A stretch of DNA of 64,000 nucleotides, from NCBI GenBank assembly GCA_947448025.1, contig CANFLV010000019.1, forward strand, positions 1-64,000. The letters run 5' to 3'. Of this stretch, positions 1 through 8,705 are shown piece after piece (the stretch's first letter is position 1; each line of letters opens with the position of its first letter). This DNA is from Oxalobacteraceae bacterium (GTDB lineage Bacteria > Pseudomonadota > Gammaproteobacteria > Burkholderiales > Burkholderiaceae_D). The notes below the pieces were generated by a model. It was not told where the DNA came from and searched no databases. It worked only from the letters and a program-made list of their open reading frames with translations. The position numbers and the translations under genes are program-made.

Positions 1-1
1 G

Positions 2-580
2 CTGCTCGCCGCCTTGTTCAGCGATGAAGCCGTCAAGAACAAGCGCAATACCGAAGCCGTCGAAGTCGCACCGAACACCATGGTTGCTGCGCGTATCGTC
101 GAGTACAAGCCGGCGACGAAGCGTCCGTTAGATGAAGTCAAGGATGTCGTGCGTACAGCGGTCACACAGGAAGAAGCCTTGAAGCTGGCCGTCAAGGCCG
201 GTGAAGGCAAACTGGCGGCAGTCGCGGCCAAGGATGATGCCGCCGGCTTTGGTGAAACGAAGCTGGTCACGCGCATGAAGTCGAGCATCGCTGAGGCGAC
301 TGCCGTCGTCATGAAAGCGGACACGAGCAAATTGCCTGTCTATGTTGGCTTTACTTTCCCAGGCCGTGGCTATGGAGTGTACCGGATCTCCAAGGTGTCC
401 CAGCCTGAGACGGTAGATGCAGCCCGTCGTCAGACCGAACAGCAGCAAATCACGAACGCGATCGCGCAGCAGGAAATGGTCGCTTATCTTGAAGCCTTGA
501 AGCTCAAGGCCAAAGTGAAAATCAATCCGACAGCGCTGGCTGCTCCGGTCGCAGCCGATGGTGGATCAGCCGATAAATAA
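2..580 (+). CDS. ppiD: PpiD-type periplasmic folding chaperone, C-terminal part (5' end outside window)
   Basis: The reading frame is open from base 2, so the start lies upstream of the window. About 192 residues are visible. The stretch with AALFSDEAVKNKRNTEAVEV and the later PFGxGYGVYRISKV-like segment match the region after the parvulin domain of PpiD/SurA-type chaperones, which are anchored in the inner membrane and help outer-membrane proteins fold. The C-terminal tail is a charged helix followed by an Ala-rich end. A factor-independent terminator follows directly, so this is the last gene of its operon. The family call rests on the C-terminal part only; the catalytic domain is not in view. 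Confidence 0.75.
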   Translation: MLAALFSDEAVKNKRNTEAVEVAPNTMVAARIVEYKPATKRPLDEVKDVVRTAVTQEEALKLAVKAGEGKLAAVAAKDDAAGFGETKLVTRMKSSIAEATAVVMKADTSKLPVYVGFTFPGRGYGVYRISKVSQPETVDAARRQTEQQQITNAIAQQEMVAYLEALKLKAKVKINPTALAAPVAADGGSADK

Positions 581-595
581 GTCAGCTCGCTTCAT

Positions 596-633
596 AAAAA
601 AAGCCGTCAGGTTAAAAACTGGCGGCTTTTTTA
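596..633 (+). terminator. Rho-independent terminator after ppiD
   Basis: Stem GCCGTCAG (603-610) pairs with CTGGCGGC (619-626), with one G-U pair. A-rich bases precede it and a T run follows it (627-632). It lies 16 bases after the ppiD stop. The A run on the other side means it could also end mnmH transcripts only if they read the opposite way; mnmH ends at 650, so a bidirectional role is plausible. Confidence 0.85.
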
Positions 634-649
634 TTGGCGCTGACGTGCA

Positions 650-1723
650 TTAAATGGGCGCTGCGTCATCCTTGATCAAGGCCTTTGCTGCAGCCAAAAA
701 CGCCGCAGCGGATATGCCATCCAGCACCAGCGGCTTGGCCTGTGCGAACTGCAGGAAATTACGGTCGATCGATTTCAGATACGCCGGATCGTAATGCTGC
801 ACCAGCAATTCATCCACCAGCAGCGGCATCTGTCCGCTTGACGCGAGCGCATGCCAGCGGCTGATTTTTTCCTTGCCATGGACTTGCAGCAGACAGTCGA
901 GCTGGCGGTTCAGATGCGCCGGGTCATTGACGAAATGGACGTAGTCTTCCATCAGCAGATCGACGCGCGCGCTCTGCGCCAGATGCAGAGCCACGCACGG
1001 TGAGGCGCGCATCACTTCCATCAATTTTTCGGGCACGCGCAGATTGCCGACCTTCTTGCTCTCCGATTCGACATAGATCACGCGTGTCGAATCGAAAGTG
1101 CGCAGGGCTTGCCAGATACTGCTCTCGAAACGTTTTTGCGTCGGCTGCGGCTCGTCCGGCAAATGGCCGAGGACTGAGCCGCGATGCGAGGCCAGCTGTT
1201 CCAGATCGAGTACCTGCGCGCCTTGCGTCACCAGTGTTTGCAGCAGCCGGCTTTTGCCGCTGCCGGTGGTGCCACAGATAACGCGAAATTGCAGCGCCGG
1301 ACTGATTTCTGCGAGTGCCTGGCTGACATGCCTGCGGAATTCCTTGTAGCCGCCATCGAGCTGGATGACGGGCCAGCCGATCTTGGCGAGAATGTGCGCC
1401 ATTGAGCCGCTGCGGTTACCGCCGCGCCAGCAATAAATCAGGGGCTTCCAGTCGCGCGGCTTGTCGTGAAATTGCGTTTCGATGACGTGGCCGATGTTCT
1501 TGGCGACCAGCGCCGCGCCAGCTTTTTTGGCATCGAAGGCGCTGACCTGTTTGTAGAGTGTGCCGATCCTGATGCGCTGTTCATCGTCGAGTACCGGGCA
1601 ATTGATTGCGCCGGGAATATGGTCTTCGGCGAATTCGCCGGGACTGCGCACATCGATGATGGCGTCAAAGGCGTCAAGCTGCGGCAGGATATCGTCAAAA
1701 GGGAGTAGGGCGGGATACTTCAT
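650..1723 (-). CDS. mnmH: tRNA 2-selenouridine synthase (rhodanese + P-loop)
   Basis: The 357-residue protein has the MnmH (SelU/YbbB) architecture. An N-terminal rhodanese domain carries the catalytic-loop cysteine at about residue 98 in IYCWRGGNRS. A C-terminal P-loop domain has GTTGSGKS at 151-158. The enzyme replaces sulfur with selenium in 2-thiouridine at the wobble position of certain tRNAs, using selenophosphate, through a geranylated intermediate. Length agrees with the family (about 360). It lies only 4 bases from the tesA stop on the same strand, so the two are probably cotranscribed. No selD is in view, so the selenium supply cannot be judged here. Confidence 0.93.
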   Translation of the reverse strand: MKYPALLPFDDILPQLDAFDAIIDVRSPGEFAEDHIPGAINCPVLDDEQRIRIGTLYKQVSAFDAKKAGAALVAKNIGHVIETQFHDKPRDWKPLIYCWRGGNRSGSMAHILAKIGWPVIQLDGGYKEFRRHVSQALAEISPALQFRVICGTTGSGKSRLLQTLVTQGAQVLDLEQLASHRGSVLGHLPDEPQPTQKRFESSIWQALRTFDSTRVIYVESESKKVGNLRVPEKLMEVMRASPCVALHLAQSARVDLLMEDYVHFVNDPAHLNRQLDCLLQVHGKEKISRWHALASSGQMPLLVDELLVQHYDPAYLKSIDRNFLQFAQAKPLVLDGISAAAFLAAAKALIKDDAAPI

Positions 1724-1727
1724 GGGC

Positions 1728-2369
1728 TCATTTTCGCAAAATCGGTTTAAGGTAAGGCCAGACGCTGTCGAGCATCAGGGGCTGGGCTTCGGCGGTGGGA
1801 TGGATGCGGTCGGCCTGGAACAAGGCAGGCGTTGCGGCGACCTTGTCGAGGAAAAACGGCACCAGTCCTGCGCCGGTTTCTTTCGCCAGTTTTGGGTACA
1901 TGCCGGAAAACTGCTTGGCATAATCGCTGCCGTAGTTCGGCGGAATCTGCATGCCGAGCAAGACTACCTTGGCCTTGACCTGCTGCGAGGACTTGATCAT
2001 GCCGCGTAAATTATCTTCGGTCGCCTTCAGTGCCAGACCACGCAAGGCGTCATTGCCGCCGAGTTCCAGCACGACCAGGCTGGGTCGGTGTTTATCCAGC
2101 AGCGCCTGCACGCGTGCCTTGCCGCCGCTGGTCGTTTCACCACTGATGCTGGCATTGATGACGTCGGCGTCGATGTTTTCTTGTGTGAGGCGTTTTTGCA
2201 GCAACGGCACCCAGCCGGTGCCGCGCGCGAGGCCATATTCTGCTGAGAGGCTGTCACCGAGCACGAGCACGGTTTTTGATGCAGAATGAGCGCTCGTTGC
2301 GCCGAGCATGAACGCGGCGAGCAGCAAAACTTTCCAGATTCCGACCCATTTTAAAAAGCGATACTGCAT
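1728..2369 (-). CDS. tesA: Periplasmic SGNH-hydrolase, acyl-CoA thioesterase I / arylesterase
   Basis: The 213-residue SGNH/GDSL hydrolase has the nucleophile Ser40 in GDSLS, the Asn block (GGNDALRG) and the C-terminal DxxH block (ADRIHP). An N-terminal signal peptide (hydrophobic residues 10-28, cleavage near SAHSA) sends it to the periplasm, as for TesA/ApeA. Known substrates of the family are long-chain acyl-CoA, lysophospholipids and aryl esters. The start at 2369 is chosen because it gives a clean signal peptide; a longer frame to 2420 adds 17 residues that would mask it. Its ATG shares two bases with the ATG of the divergent ABC ATPase. Confidence 0.9.
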   Translation of the reverse strand: MQYRFLKWVGIWKVLLLAAFMLGATSAHSASKTVLVLGDSLSAEYGLARGTGWVPLLQKRLTQENIDADVINASISGETTSGGKARVQALLDKHRPSLVVLELGGNDALRGLALKATEDNLRGMIKSSQQVKAKVVLLGMQIPPNYGSDYAKQFSGMYPKLAKETGAGLVPFFLDKVAATPALFQADRIHPTAEAQPLMLDSVWPYLKPILRK

Positions 2370-3051
2370 GTCCGTTCCTTCCACGAATTCCCCGGCGATC
2401 CAGGCGCTCGATCTTGGCAAGCGCGTTGCCGACGCCAGTGGCGAGCTGACAATTCTTCAAGCCGTCAATTTTACCGTGCCAGCCGGTGACACGCTTGCTA
2501 TTGTCGGCGCCTCAGGCTCTGGCAAGTCGACTTTGCTGGGCTTGCTGGCCGGGCTCGATACGCCCAGCGATGGGACGGTGTTGCTCGGCGGCGTCGATAT
2601 CTTTGCGCTCGATGAAGACGGTCGCGCAGGATTACGCAAGGAGCAGCTTGGCTTCGTGTTCCAGTCTTTTCAGCTGCTGGCACATTTGAATGCTGTCGAA
2701 AACGTCATGTTGCCATTGGAATTACGCGGCGATCCGAATGCCCGCGAAAAAGCCGAAGCCATGCTCGCGCGCGTTGGTCTCGGCAGTCGCCTCAAGCATT
2801 ATCCGAAATATCTCTCCGGTGGCGAGCAGCAGCGCGTGGCCTTGGCGCGTGCCTTCGTGAGTGAGCCGCCACTGCTGTTTGCGGATGAGCCGACCGGTAG
2901 TCTCGATGCCGCCACTGGCGAGGCGGTGATCAAACTGATGTTCGAACTGAATCGTGAGCGCGGGTCAACTCTGGTGCTGGTGACGCATGATCCGGCGATC
3001 GCGGCATTATGTGAGCATAAGATTACGATCGCAGCGGGCAAGCTGGTCTGA
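2368..3051 (+). CDS. ybbA: ABC transporter ATP-binding protein, YbbA/LolD class
   Basis: The 227-residue ABC ATPase shows Walker A GASGSGKS at 47-54, signature LSGGEQQRVALARA, Walker B LLFADEP and the H-loop (LVTHD). Short single-domain ATPases of this class power FtsX-like permeases (LolCDE, YbbP, MacB group). The divergent pairing with tesA is the same as tesA-ybbA in Escherichia coli. The usual YbbP permease gene does not follow: the next gene is MgtC-like. The partner is therefore elsewhere or lost. The start at 2368 was chosen over an in-frame upstream codon at 2308 because similarity begins near residue 10. Confidence 0.88.
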   Translation: MSVPSTNSPAIQALDLGKRVADASGELTILQAVNFTVPAGDTLAIVGASGSGKSTLLGLLAGLDTPSDGTVLLGGVDIFALDEDGRAGLRKEQLGFVFQSFQLLAHLNAVENVMLPLELRGDPNAREKAEAMLARVGLGSRLKHYPKYLSGGEQQRVALARAFVSEPPLLFADEPTGSLDAATGEAVIKLMFELNRERGSTLVLVTHDPAIAALCEHKITIAAGKLV

Positions 3052-3147
3052 GCTTGAATTTGCGTAATACAATCATGCTGCGCTGAATCGTCCGCCCGTC
3101 GATTTTTCATCGCGGCGCGAACAAACTCCACGACTTACTGGGACAGC

Positions 3148-3636
3148 ATGATGCATTACTCGGAAATTATCTTTCGGCTTTGTTCTGCGGTGTTAATCGG
3201 CTGTGTCATCGGTCTTGACCGCAATTTGCATGGCAAACCGACCGGCGTTAAAACCTTGGGTTTGGTCGCTCTCGGCGCCTCACTGACGACCATGGCCAGT
3301 ATGGATTTTGCAATAGCACAGGGTGCCTACGACGTGGCCTCGGTCAGTCGCACTATCCAGGGCGTGATTACCGGCGTGGGTTTTCTGGGTGCTGGCGTGA
3401 TTACCTATGACCATAGCTCGGACCGGGTACGTGGCTTGACGACAGCGGCGTCGATCTGGGTTACGGCCGCCATCGGTATTGTTTGCGGTCTGGGCGCGTG
3501 GCAAATCGCCAGTGTCGCCATGGTGATCGTGTTCCTGCTGTTTCTGGTCGGTGGCCCGATGGAACGCGCACTGCATCGACGCTGGCTGGACAAGTCGCAT
3601 GCCGAGCAGGATGCAATTGCAAAACACGACGAGTGA
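3148..3636 (+). CDS. MgtC/SapB-family membrane protein
   Basis: This 162-residue inner-membrane protein has the MgtC/SapB N-terminal signature: early acidic/Arg motif GCVIGLDRNLHGKPTGVKT, then GVITGVGFLGAGVI and VRGLTTAASIWVTAAIG. About four to five hydrophobic helices can be seen. MgtC proteins modulate membrane energetics (F-ATPase) and growth in low magnesium. Short forms lacking the C-terminal ACT-like domain, as here, are common and of uncertain role. It is separated by 96 bases from the ABC ATPase on the same strand and may share its transcript. Confidence 0.85.
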   Translation: MMHYSEIIFRLCSAVLIGCVIGLDRNLHGKPTGVKTLGLVALGASLTTMASMDFAIAQGAYDVASVSRTIQGVITGVGFLGAGVITYDHSSDRVRGLTTAASIWVTAAIGIVCGLGAWQIASVAMVIVFLLFLVGGPMERALHRRWLDKSHAEQDAIAKHDE

Positions 3637-3677
3637 ACGGGCATGTTGAAATTGTGCAGCAATGATCGACATCTGGC

Positions 3678-3810
3678 GTGAAACTGCTGCTTGATACCCA
3701 CCTCTTATTGTGGGCTTCGGCCATGCCGTATCGACTGCGCCGCGGGAGCACGGACACTAATCGACGATCCGCACAACGCGCTACTTTTTAGTGCTGCCAA
3801 CTTGAACTAA
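3678..3810 (+). pseudogene. Relic of a VapC-like PIN-domain toxin
   Basis: From the GTG at 3678 the frame reads VKLLLDTHLLLWASAMPYRL, the typical first strand and first catalytic Asp of PIN-domain toxins. After a one-base frame change near 3740 the next frame reads GARTLIDDPHNALLFSAA, which is the matching next block of the same family (ARxLIDDPxNxLxFSAAS). The sequence stops at 3808-3810 and the rest of the domain, with the remaining acidic residues, is missing. No antitoxin gene can be made out before it. It overlaps the last 30 bases of the opposite-strand nnrD gene, so the end of that gene now lies on relic DNA. Confidence 0.7.
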
Positions 3811-5268
3811 TGCATTCAAGCTCTCGCGCACGACCGGTATAAACTCAGACGCAGTCAAGCCTATCGGGCCGATTCCTCGCGCCACCAGCACATCGGCGGC
3901 ATGACCATGGAGCCAGACGGCGCCCATGGCCGCTTCCCACATCGGCCACCCTTGTGCGAGCAGGGCGCCGCAGATTCCCGCCAATACATCGCCACTGCCA
4001 GCCGTTGCCAGTCCCGCATTGCCCGTCGCATTAACGACGCAGAATTGATCAGGACGCGCGATGATCGTGCCCGAGCCTTTGAGCACGACCACGGCCTGAT
4101 AGCGTTGCGCCAGTGCGCGCGCGGCTGCGAGGCGGTCGGCTTGTATCGTGGCGCTGCTGCAGCCGAGCAGGCGTGCAGCTTCCAGTGGATGCGGCGTGAT
4201 CAGCGCGCCCGACTGGCGCTGCGGCAGCAGGGTCTGCAGCGTCGGATCGCGCGCGATCAGGTTCAAGGCATCGGCATCGAGCACGAGCGGCGCGGCCGTT
4301 CGCAGTGCGGCGCAAAGGAGATCGTGGGCGGCCACCGCATCGCCCATGCCGCAGCCCATTACCAGGGTTGCCGACTCCAGCGCGATGGCAGCCGCAGGGC
4401 GGCACATCAATTCCGGCTGCTGCGCATCGTAGGCCGGACCTTCCCCGAGAAAGCCGACGTAGACCCGACCCGCACCGCAGTGCGCCGCTGCGCGGGCTGA
4501 GAGTATCGCTGCGCCGCCCATGCCATGCGCGCCGCCGAGCACGGCGACGTCACCATAACTGCCTTTGTGCGAATTGTGCAGACGTGGCTTTAACTGTTCG
4601 CGAAACAGGCTGGTTTCATTGAGGCAGGCCTGCGCCTGCGGATGAAGCGCCGGATCAATGTCCAGCGTTGCCACAGTGACTGCACCGGCATGATCGCGTC
4701 CTGCTGCCGTGTGAAGGCCTGCTTTGTCGCCAATAAAGGTCATCGTGTGCGTAGCGCTAAACGCGATGTCGCCGATGACGGTCCCGCGTTCTGCGTCCAG
4801 GCCGCTGGGTACATCGAGCGCGAGTCTCAGGCAGGGAAGTGTATTCAGTTTCTCCAGCAGGTCGGCCAGCTCGCCGGTGATGGCGCGTTGCAGGCCGATG
4901 CCGAACAGGCCGTCGATGACCAATGCCCAAGCTTGCGGTGCGAGTAGGGCGGCGCTCGTGAACAGCGCGCTGCTGCGCTGCGCCTTCTGCAGTGCACGGC
5001 TGGCGTCGGCGCCATAGCCATCGAGGGCGCCAGATTGCACGATCGTCACCGGCCAGCCGGCTTGCGCGAGATGGGCTGCGACCTCAAAGGCATCGCCGCC
5101 ATTATTGCCGGGGCCTGCGAGCACCAGCACCGGTGCAGCCGTGGCACTTTTCCCGAGTAGTGTGAATGCCAGCTTCGCCGCTGCCTCGCCAGCGCGTTCC
5201 ATCAGGTGGCCGGGCGCGATTTGTTCGATGGCACGCAGTTCGGCATTGGTATAAAGAGGATGCATCAA
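3781..5268 (-). CDS. nnr: Bifunctional NAD(P)H-hydrate epimerase / ADP-dependent dehydratase
   Basis: The 495-residue protein repairs hydrated NAD(P)H. The N-terminal YjeF_N epimerase domain (about 1-210) has LAGPGNNGGDAFEVAAHL. The C-terminal ribokinase-like dehydratase domain has GGAHGMGGAAILSARAA, TPHPLEAARLLG, LKGSGT and the anion-hole motif NATGNAGLATAGSGD. Length fits the fused form. It lies 12 bases after dadA on the same strand and is probably cotranscribed. The last ten residues (ending VQVGSTKK) are encoded on DNA that on the other strand is a toxin relic, so the native C-terminus may have been replaced. Confidence 0.93.
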   Translation of the reverse strand: MMHPLYTNAELRAIEQIAPGHLMERAGEAAAKLAFTLLGKSATAAPVLVLAGPGNNGGDAFEVAAHLAQAGWPVTIVQSGALDGYGADASRALQKAQRSSALFTSAALLAPQAWALVIDGLFGIGLQRAITGELADLLEKLNTLPCLRLALDVPSGLDAERGTVIGDIAFSATHTMTFIGDKAGLHTAAGRDHAGAVTVATLDIDPALHPQAQACLNETSLFREQLKPRLHNSHKGSYGDVAVLGGAHGMGGAAILSARAAAHCGAGRVYVGFLGEGPAYDAQQPELMCRPAAAIALESATLVMGCGMGDAVAAHDLLCAALRTAAPLVLDADALNLIARDPTLQTLLPQRQSGALITPHPLEAARLLGCSSATIQADRLAAARALAQRYQAVVVLKGSGTIIARPDQFCVVNATGNAGLATAGSGDVLAGICGALLAQGWPMWEAAMGAVWLHGHAADVLVARGIGPIGLTASEFIPVVRESLNALVQVGSTKK

Positions 5269-5280
5269 TTGTTCTCCGTT

Positions 5281-6525
5281 TTAACAGACGCGCGACAGGC
5301 CGAGTCCATCCATGTCGATTTCCGGCGTGCGGCCTGAAATCAGGTCAGCGATGATCTTGCCGGAGCCGGCTGCCATTGCCCAGCTGTGTGCACCATGTGC
5401 CATATTGACATAAACATGCGGCACTGGCGTTGCGCCTATCAAGGGCGCTCCGTCAGGTAGCAGATTCCTGGTAGCGGACCAGAATTGCGCTTTATTGTAA
5501 TTCGACGCATCCGGAAACCATTCTCCGGCAACTTGCAGCAGCGCGCCAAACGCCATGTCCGGCATCTGCATATGCGCAGCGCCCGGTTCGGCCATGGCGC
5601 TCATGCGCATGCGATCCCCAAGGCGGGCGATGATGACTTTGCTGCCGGTGTCGCCTAATGCGGCCAGGGGCGCGGCATCGAAATTGCGTATCGTCGCCGT
5701 GGCAGCGTAGGCGATCACGGGCTGCAGCGGCAAACGCATGCCGAGCCCAGCCAGCAGGCGCGCACTGTCCACGCCGGCGGCCAATACGACAGCATCGGCA
5801 TGGAAGCGGCGTTCGTCAATATCGAGGGCGATGTGCATGCCGTCAGTCTGGATCGCCTGCACGGCGGTATTGAAATGAAAAGTCACGCCCATGCGCTGTG
5901 CTTCGTGCTTGAGCTGCTTGGTAAACAAGGCACAATTTCCGGCTTCATCATGCGGCAGGTAAAGTGCCCCGACCAATGGCGTCGAGGGCATCAAGGCGGG
6001 TTCGATCAGGCGCGCGGCAGCGGCATCGATGAGCTGGTGCGGCCGCTCATGTTCATTCAGTAAATCGAGCAAGGGCTGTGCCTGCAGAAGCGCCTGCGCA
6101 TCGCCATACAACTGCAGGAAGCCGCGTGTCTGCTCAAACGAGAAGCCGTGGCGCTCTTGCACCTGTTGCAGCACATGGTGGCTGTAATAGGCCACGCGCT
6201 GCATGCGCTCTAGGTGAATGCAGAAACGCTCCAGTGTCGACTCGGCCAGCCAGCGCCGCAGCCATTGCCAGCGCTCGGTGCGTAATCCCGGCCGCAGACG
6301 CAAGGGCGCCGCCGCCTTGAACATCGAGGCGATAAAGCTGCGCGGCGCACGCGCACAGCTCCAGTGCGTGACCGCGCCCGGCGCGATCAGGCCGCCATTG
6401 CCAAAACTGGCTTGCTCGGCCACATTGCCATGGCGTTCAATGACCACGACTTCATGACCGGCTTCTGCTAAAAAATAGGCACTGCTGACGCCGATGATGC
6501 CGCCACCGATTACGGCTACTTGCAT
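5281..6525 (-). CDS. dadA: D-amino acid dehydrogenase, small subunit (FAD-dependent)
   Basis: This 414-residue DAO-family flavoprotein starts with the dinucleotide-binding motif VAVIGGGIIGVSSAYFLAEAG, followed by the FAD-contacting acidic end (VVIERH). The block QASFGNGGLIAPG is typical of DadA. The conserved ATRNLLPDGAPLIGATPVPHVYVNMAHGAHSW region near the C-terminus holds the substrate and flavin contacts. DadA oxidises D-alanine and other D-amino acids to 2-oxo acids and passes electrons to the respiratory chain at the inner membrane. No alanine racemase gene (dadX) is adjacent. It is the first gene before nnr on this strand. Confidence 0.9.
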   Translation of the reverse strand: MQVAVIGGGIIGVSSAYFLAEAGHEVVVIERHGNVAEQASFGNGGLIAPGAVTHWSCARAPRSFIASMFKAAAPLRLRPGLRTERWQWLRRWLAESTLERFCIHLERMQRVAYYSHHVLQQVQERHGFSFEQTRGFLQLYGDAQALLQAQPLLDLLNEHERPHQLIDAAAARLIEPALMPSTPLVGALYLPHDEAGNCALFTKQLKHEAQRMGVTFHFNTAVQAIQTDGMHIALDIDERRFHADAVVLAAGVDSARLLAGLGMRLPLQPVIAYAATATIRNFDAAPLAALGDTGSKVIIARLGDRMRMSAMAEPGAAHMQMPDMAFGALLQVAGEWFPDASNYNKAQFWSATRNLLPDGAPLIGATPVPHVYVNMAHGAHSWAMAAGSGKIIADLISGRTPEIDMDGLGLSRVC

Positions 6526-6959
6526 GGTGCTGCATCCTTGATGGTTTCAGGTGGCCATGGTACCAAGCCCGGCGCACGGCATACCAGCGCGCGCAGCGCA
6601 GGGTGCAAATAAAAGCCGAAGTCTTGACAACATCGTTGGCATTTTCATCGCTAAATGCGCATGAAGTTGAGACAAGCTTAATGAATTTGCGGCCTTGCCC
6701 GGATAGTCCGCAATGCGGGTCTGCGGCCGGGGACGGCTGGCGGGCATTTCAGCGCAGAGATCGGTTCGGATATTGTCGGGTTCATGCGAAAATGCCGAAG
6801 GCAAAAATGCCATGTCCAAAAATTCAAGGTCATCGTCGTCACGGCAAGGGCGACGCTGGCAGCACCAAACTAAACCAAGCGAGCGTCCATGCAGTACAGA
6901 CAGTCAGGTAGCAGCGCCATCTCATCATCCATGCACGAAAACCTGAGTGGGAAGCAGCA
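6526..6959. other. 434-base spacer between dadA and the ArnT-like gene
   Basis: No recognisable gene. It must hold the promoters of the two divergent genes. Two overlapping short frames from about 6790-6946 (one starting MSKNSRSSSSRQG) have no similarity I can name and no clear ribosome-binding site. No hairpin with a T run was seen. Confidence 0.5.
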
Positions 6960-8678
6960 ATGAGCGCGTTTCAAGAGCGTGACGATCAGCGCGGGCTGCA
7001 GATGCCGCTGGGGCTGCTGGCACTGCTGGCGCTGGGCTTTGTGCTTTTTGGTTTGGGTAGCTTTGCCATCCTCGATAACAACGAAGGCTTGTACGCAGAG
7101 ATCCCGCGCGAGATGCTGGCCTCGCACGACTGGCGCATGTGGGTCATCCCGCATCTGAATGGCTTGCCTTACATGGAGAAGCCGCCACTGCTGTACTGGC
7201 TCACGGCGTGTTCTTTCGCACTGTTTGGTGAATCGGAATGGTCGGCGCGGCTGGTACCGGCGCTGTCTTCGCTGGCCTGCGTGAGCCTGCTGGTCTGGTT
7301 CGGTAATGCTGTGCGGCGTCCGCTGGCCGGTCGGCTGGCCGCGCTGATGTTTGTCACGGGGCTGGGCGTGATGGCGATGGCGCATGTGCTGATGTTTGAC
7401 ATGCTGCTGACAGCCTTGCTGGCGGCTGCCCTGATGTATGCCTATCGCTTTGTGAGCGAACAGGAGCCGCGTTTCTTGCGGCGTGCATATGCCGCGCTGG
7501 CACTGGCGCTGCTGGCCAAGGGCCTGGTCGCGCTGGTGCTGTTCGGGCTGGTCATGGGTCTGTTCACGCTGGTCTCGGCGACTTCGGTCGGCGGCTTTTT
7601 CCGCGCCATGGCCAAATGGTTCAATCCGGGCGCATTGCTGGTGCTGATCGCGATCGCAGCGCCATGGCATATTGCAGCCAGCCTCACGGAGCCGGTGTTT
7701 GCCTGGTTCTATTTTATTAATGAGCATGTGCTGCGCTTTCTCGGTAAGCGCGAGCCGCATGATTACTACGCCGGCGCATGGTGGTACTACCTGCCGCGCA
7801 TGGCGATTTATCTATTCCCGTGGTCCTTCATCTTGCCTTGCCTGCTGGTGCGCGCACGCCGCGAGTCGGGTGAGGGCGACCAGAACGAGGAGCAGGGTGC
7901 ACAGCATTTGTCGCGCTTCCTCTGGCTGGCCTGGCTCGCGCCGCTGGCCTTCTTTTCGGTGTCGAGCGCGAAGGCGAACTACTACCTGCTTACGGTGATG
8001 CCCTTCGCCGCATTCCATCTCGCGCTCGCGCTGGAAAATCGCAGATATCTGCACGGCCTCGTGCGCACGGTGCCGGGCGTGCTGATCGGTTTGCTGGCGG
8101 GACTGGGTGGCGTAGCGATCGCCATGCGCACGGTCAGCGGCGCGCCGGATGAGGTATTCGTCTGGGGCATGAGCCAGACGCGTTTTCTGATGGTGGCCAC
8201 TGGCGGCATGTCATTGCTGGCCCTGGCCGGCGCGGTCATTGCATGGCGTGTCGCACGCGTCGGCCTGCTCGCTTATCTCGCCTTGCCGGTGTGGACGCTG
8301 GTGCTGCTGATGACGACCTTGCCGGTATTGGAGCCGACCATCTCGACGCGCGCCACTGCCAGCTATTTGCAGGCCACGCTCGCCGGGCACAAGGTTTATC
8401 TGTATCGCGATTTCGAGCAGCAGTCGTCCCTGCCGTTTTACCTCAAGCAGGTCTTGCCGGTGATTGACGCGCGCAGCAATGATCTGTTCTGGGGTAATAA
8501 ACTGCGTGAGCAGAATCCGGTCATGATTTCAGCCGAGGTATTTACCGCACGCCTGCCGCAGGAGTCCGTCGCCGTGATCGTGATGGACCGGCAGATGCAT
8601 GACTTCCGTGCCAGCGCGTGGATGAGCGCTTTCAAGGGTGAGAAGCGCATAGGCGCGACGACGATCTTCTTTAACTGA
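6960..8678 (+). CDS. ArnT-like glycosyltransferase (GT39/PMT_2 family, GT-C fold)
   Basis: This is a 572-residue polytopic membrane protein with about 11-12 hydrophobic helices. The first periplasmic loop has LDNNEGLYAEIPREMLASHDW, the acidic motif and R-E-M block of ArnT/PMT-type enzymes, followed by GLPYMEKPPLLYWLTA. Such enzymes move a sugar from an undecaprenyl-phosphate carrier to lipid A or another periplasmic acceptor. A C-terminal soluble part (about 450-572) is present as in ArnT. The other arn genes are not adjacent, so the donor sugar (4-amino-arabinose or another) cannot be told. The ATG at 6960 follows a weak GGGAAG site. Confidence 0.85.
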   Translation: MSAFQERDDQRGLQMPLGLLALLALGFVLFGLGSFAILDNNEGLYAEIPREMLASHDWRMWVIPHLNGLPYMEKPPLLYWLTACSFALFGESEWSARLVPALSSLACVSLLVWFGNAVRRPLAGRLAALMFVTGLGVMAMAHVLMFDMLLTALLAAALMYAYRFVSEQEPRFLRRAYAALALALLAKGLVALVLFGLVMGLFTLVSATSVGGFFRAMAKWFNPGALLVLIAIAAPWHIAASLTEPVFAWFYFINEHVLRFLGKREPHDYYAGAWWYYLPRMAIYLFPWSFILPCLLVRARRESGEGDQNEEQGAQHLSRFLWLAWLAPLAFFSVSSAKANYYLLTVMPFAAFHLALALENRRYLHGLVRTVPGVLIGLLAGLGGVAIAMRTVSGAPDEVFVWGMSQTRFLMVATGGMSLLALAGAVIAWRVARVGLLAYLALPVWTLVLLMTTLPVLEPTISTRATASYLQATLAGHKVYLYRDFEQQSSLPFYLKQVLPVIDARSNDLFWGNKLREQNPVMISAEVFTARLPQESVAVIVMDRQMHDFRASAWMSAFKGEKRIGATTIFFN

Positions 8679-8705
8679 GGCAGGGTGGCGAATGAACCCG
8701 ATAAA

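Noticed and set aside
6790-6946. Small genes before the ArnT-like gene
   Set aside because: Two overlapping short frames have no ribosome site and no similarity; chance is as likely.
6870-7760. 296-residue open frame antisense to the ArnT-like gene
   Set aside because: It is a Gln/His/Arg-rich product typical of antisense to Leu/Ala-rich membrane proteins.
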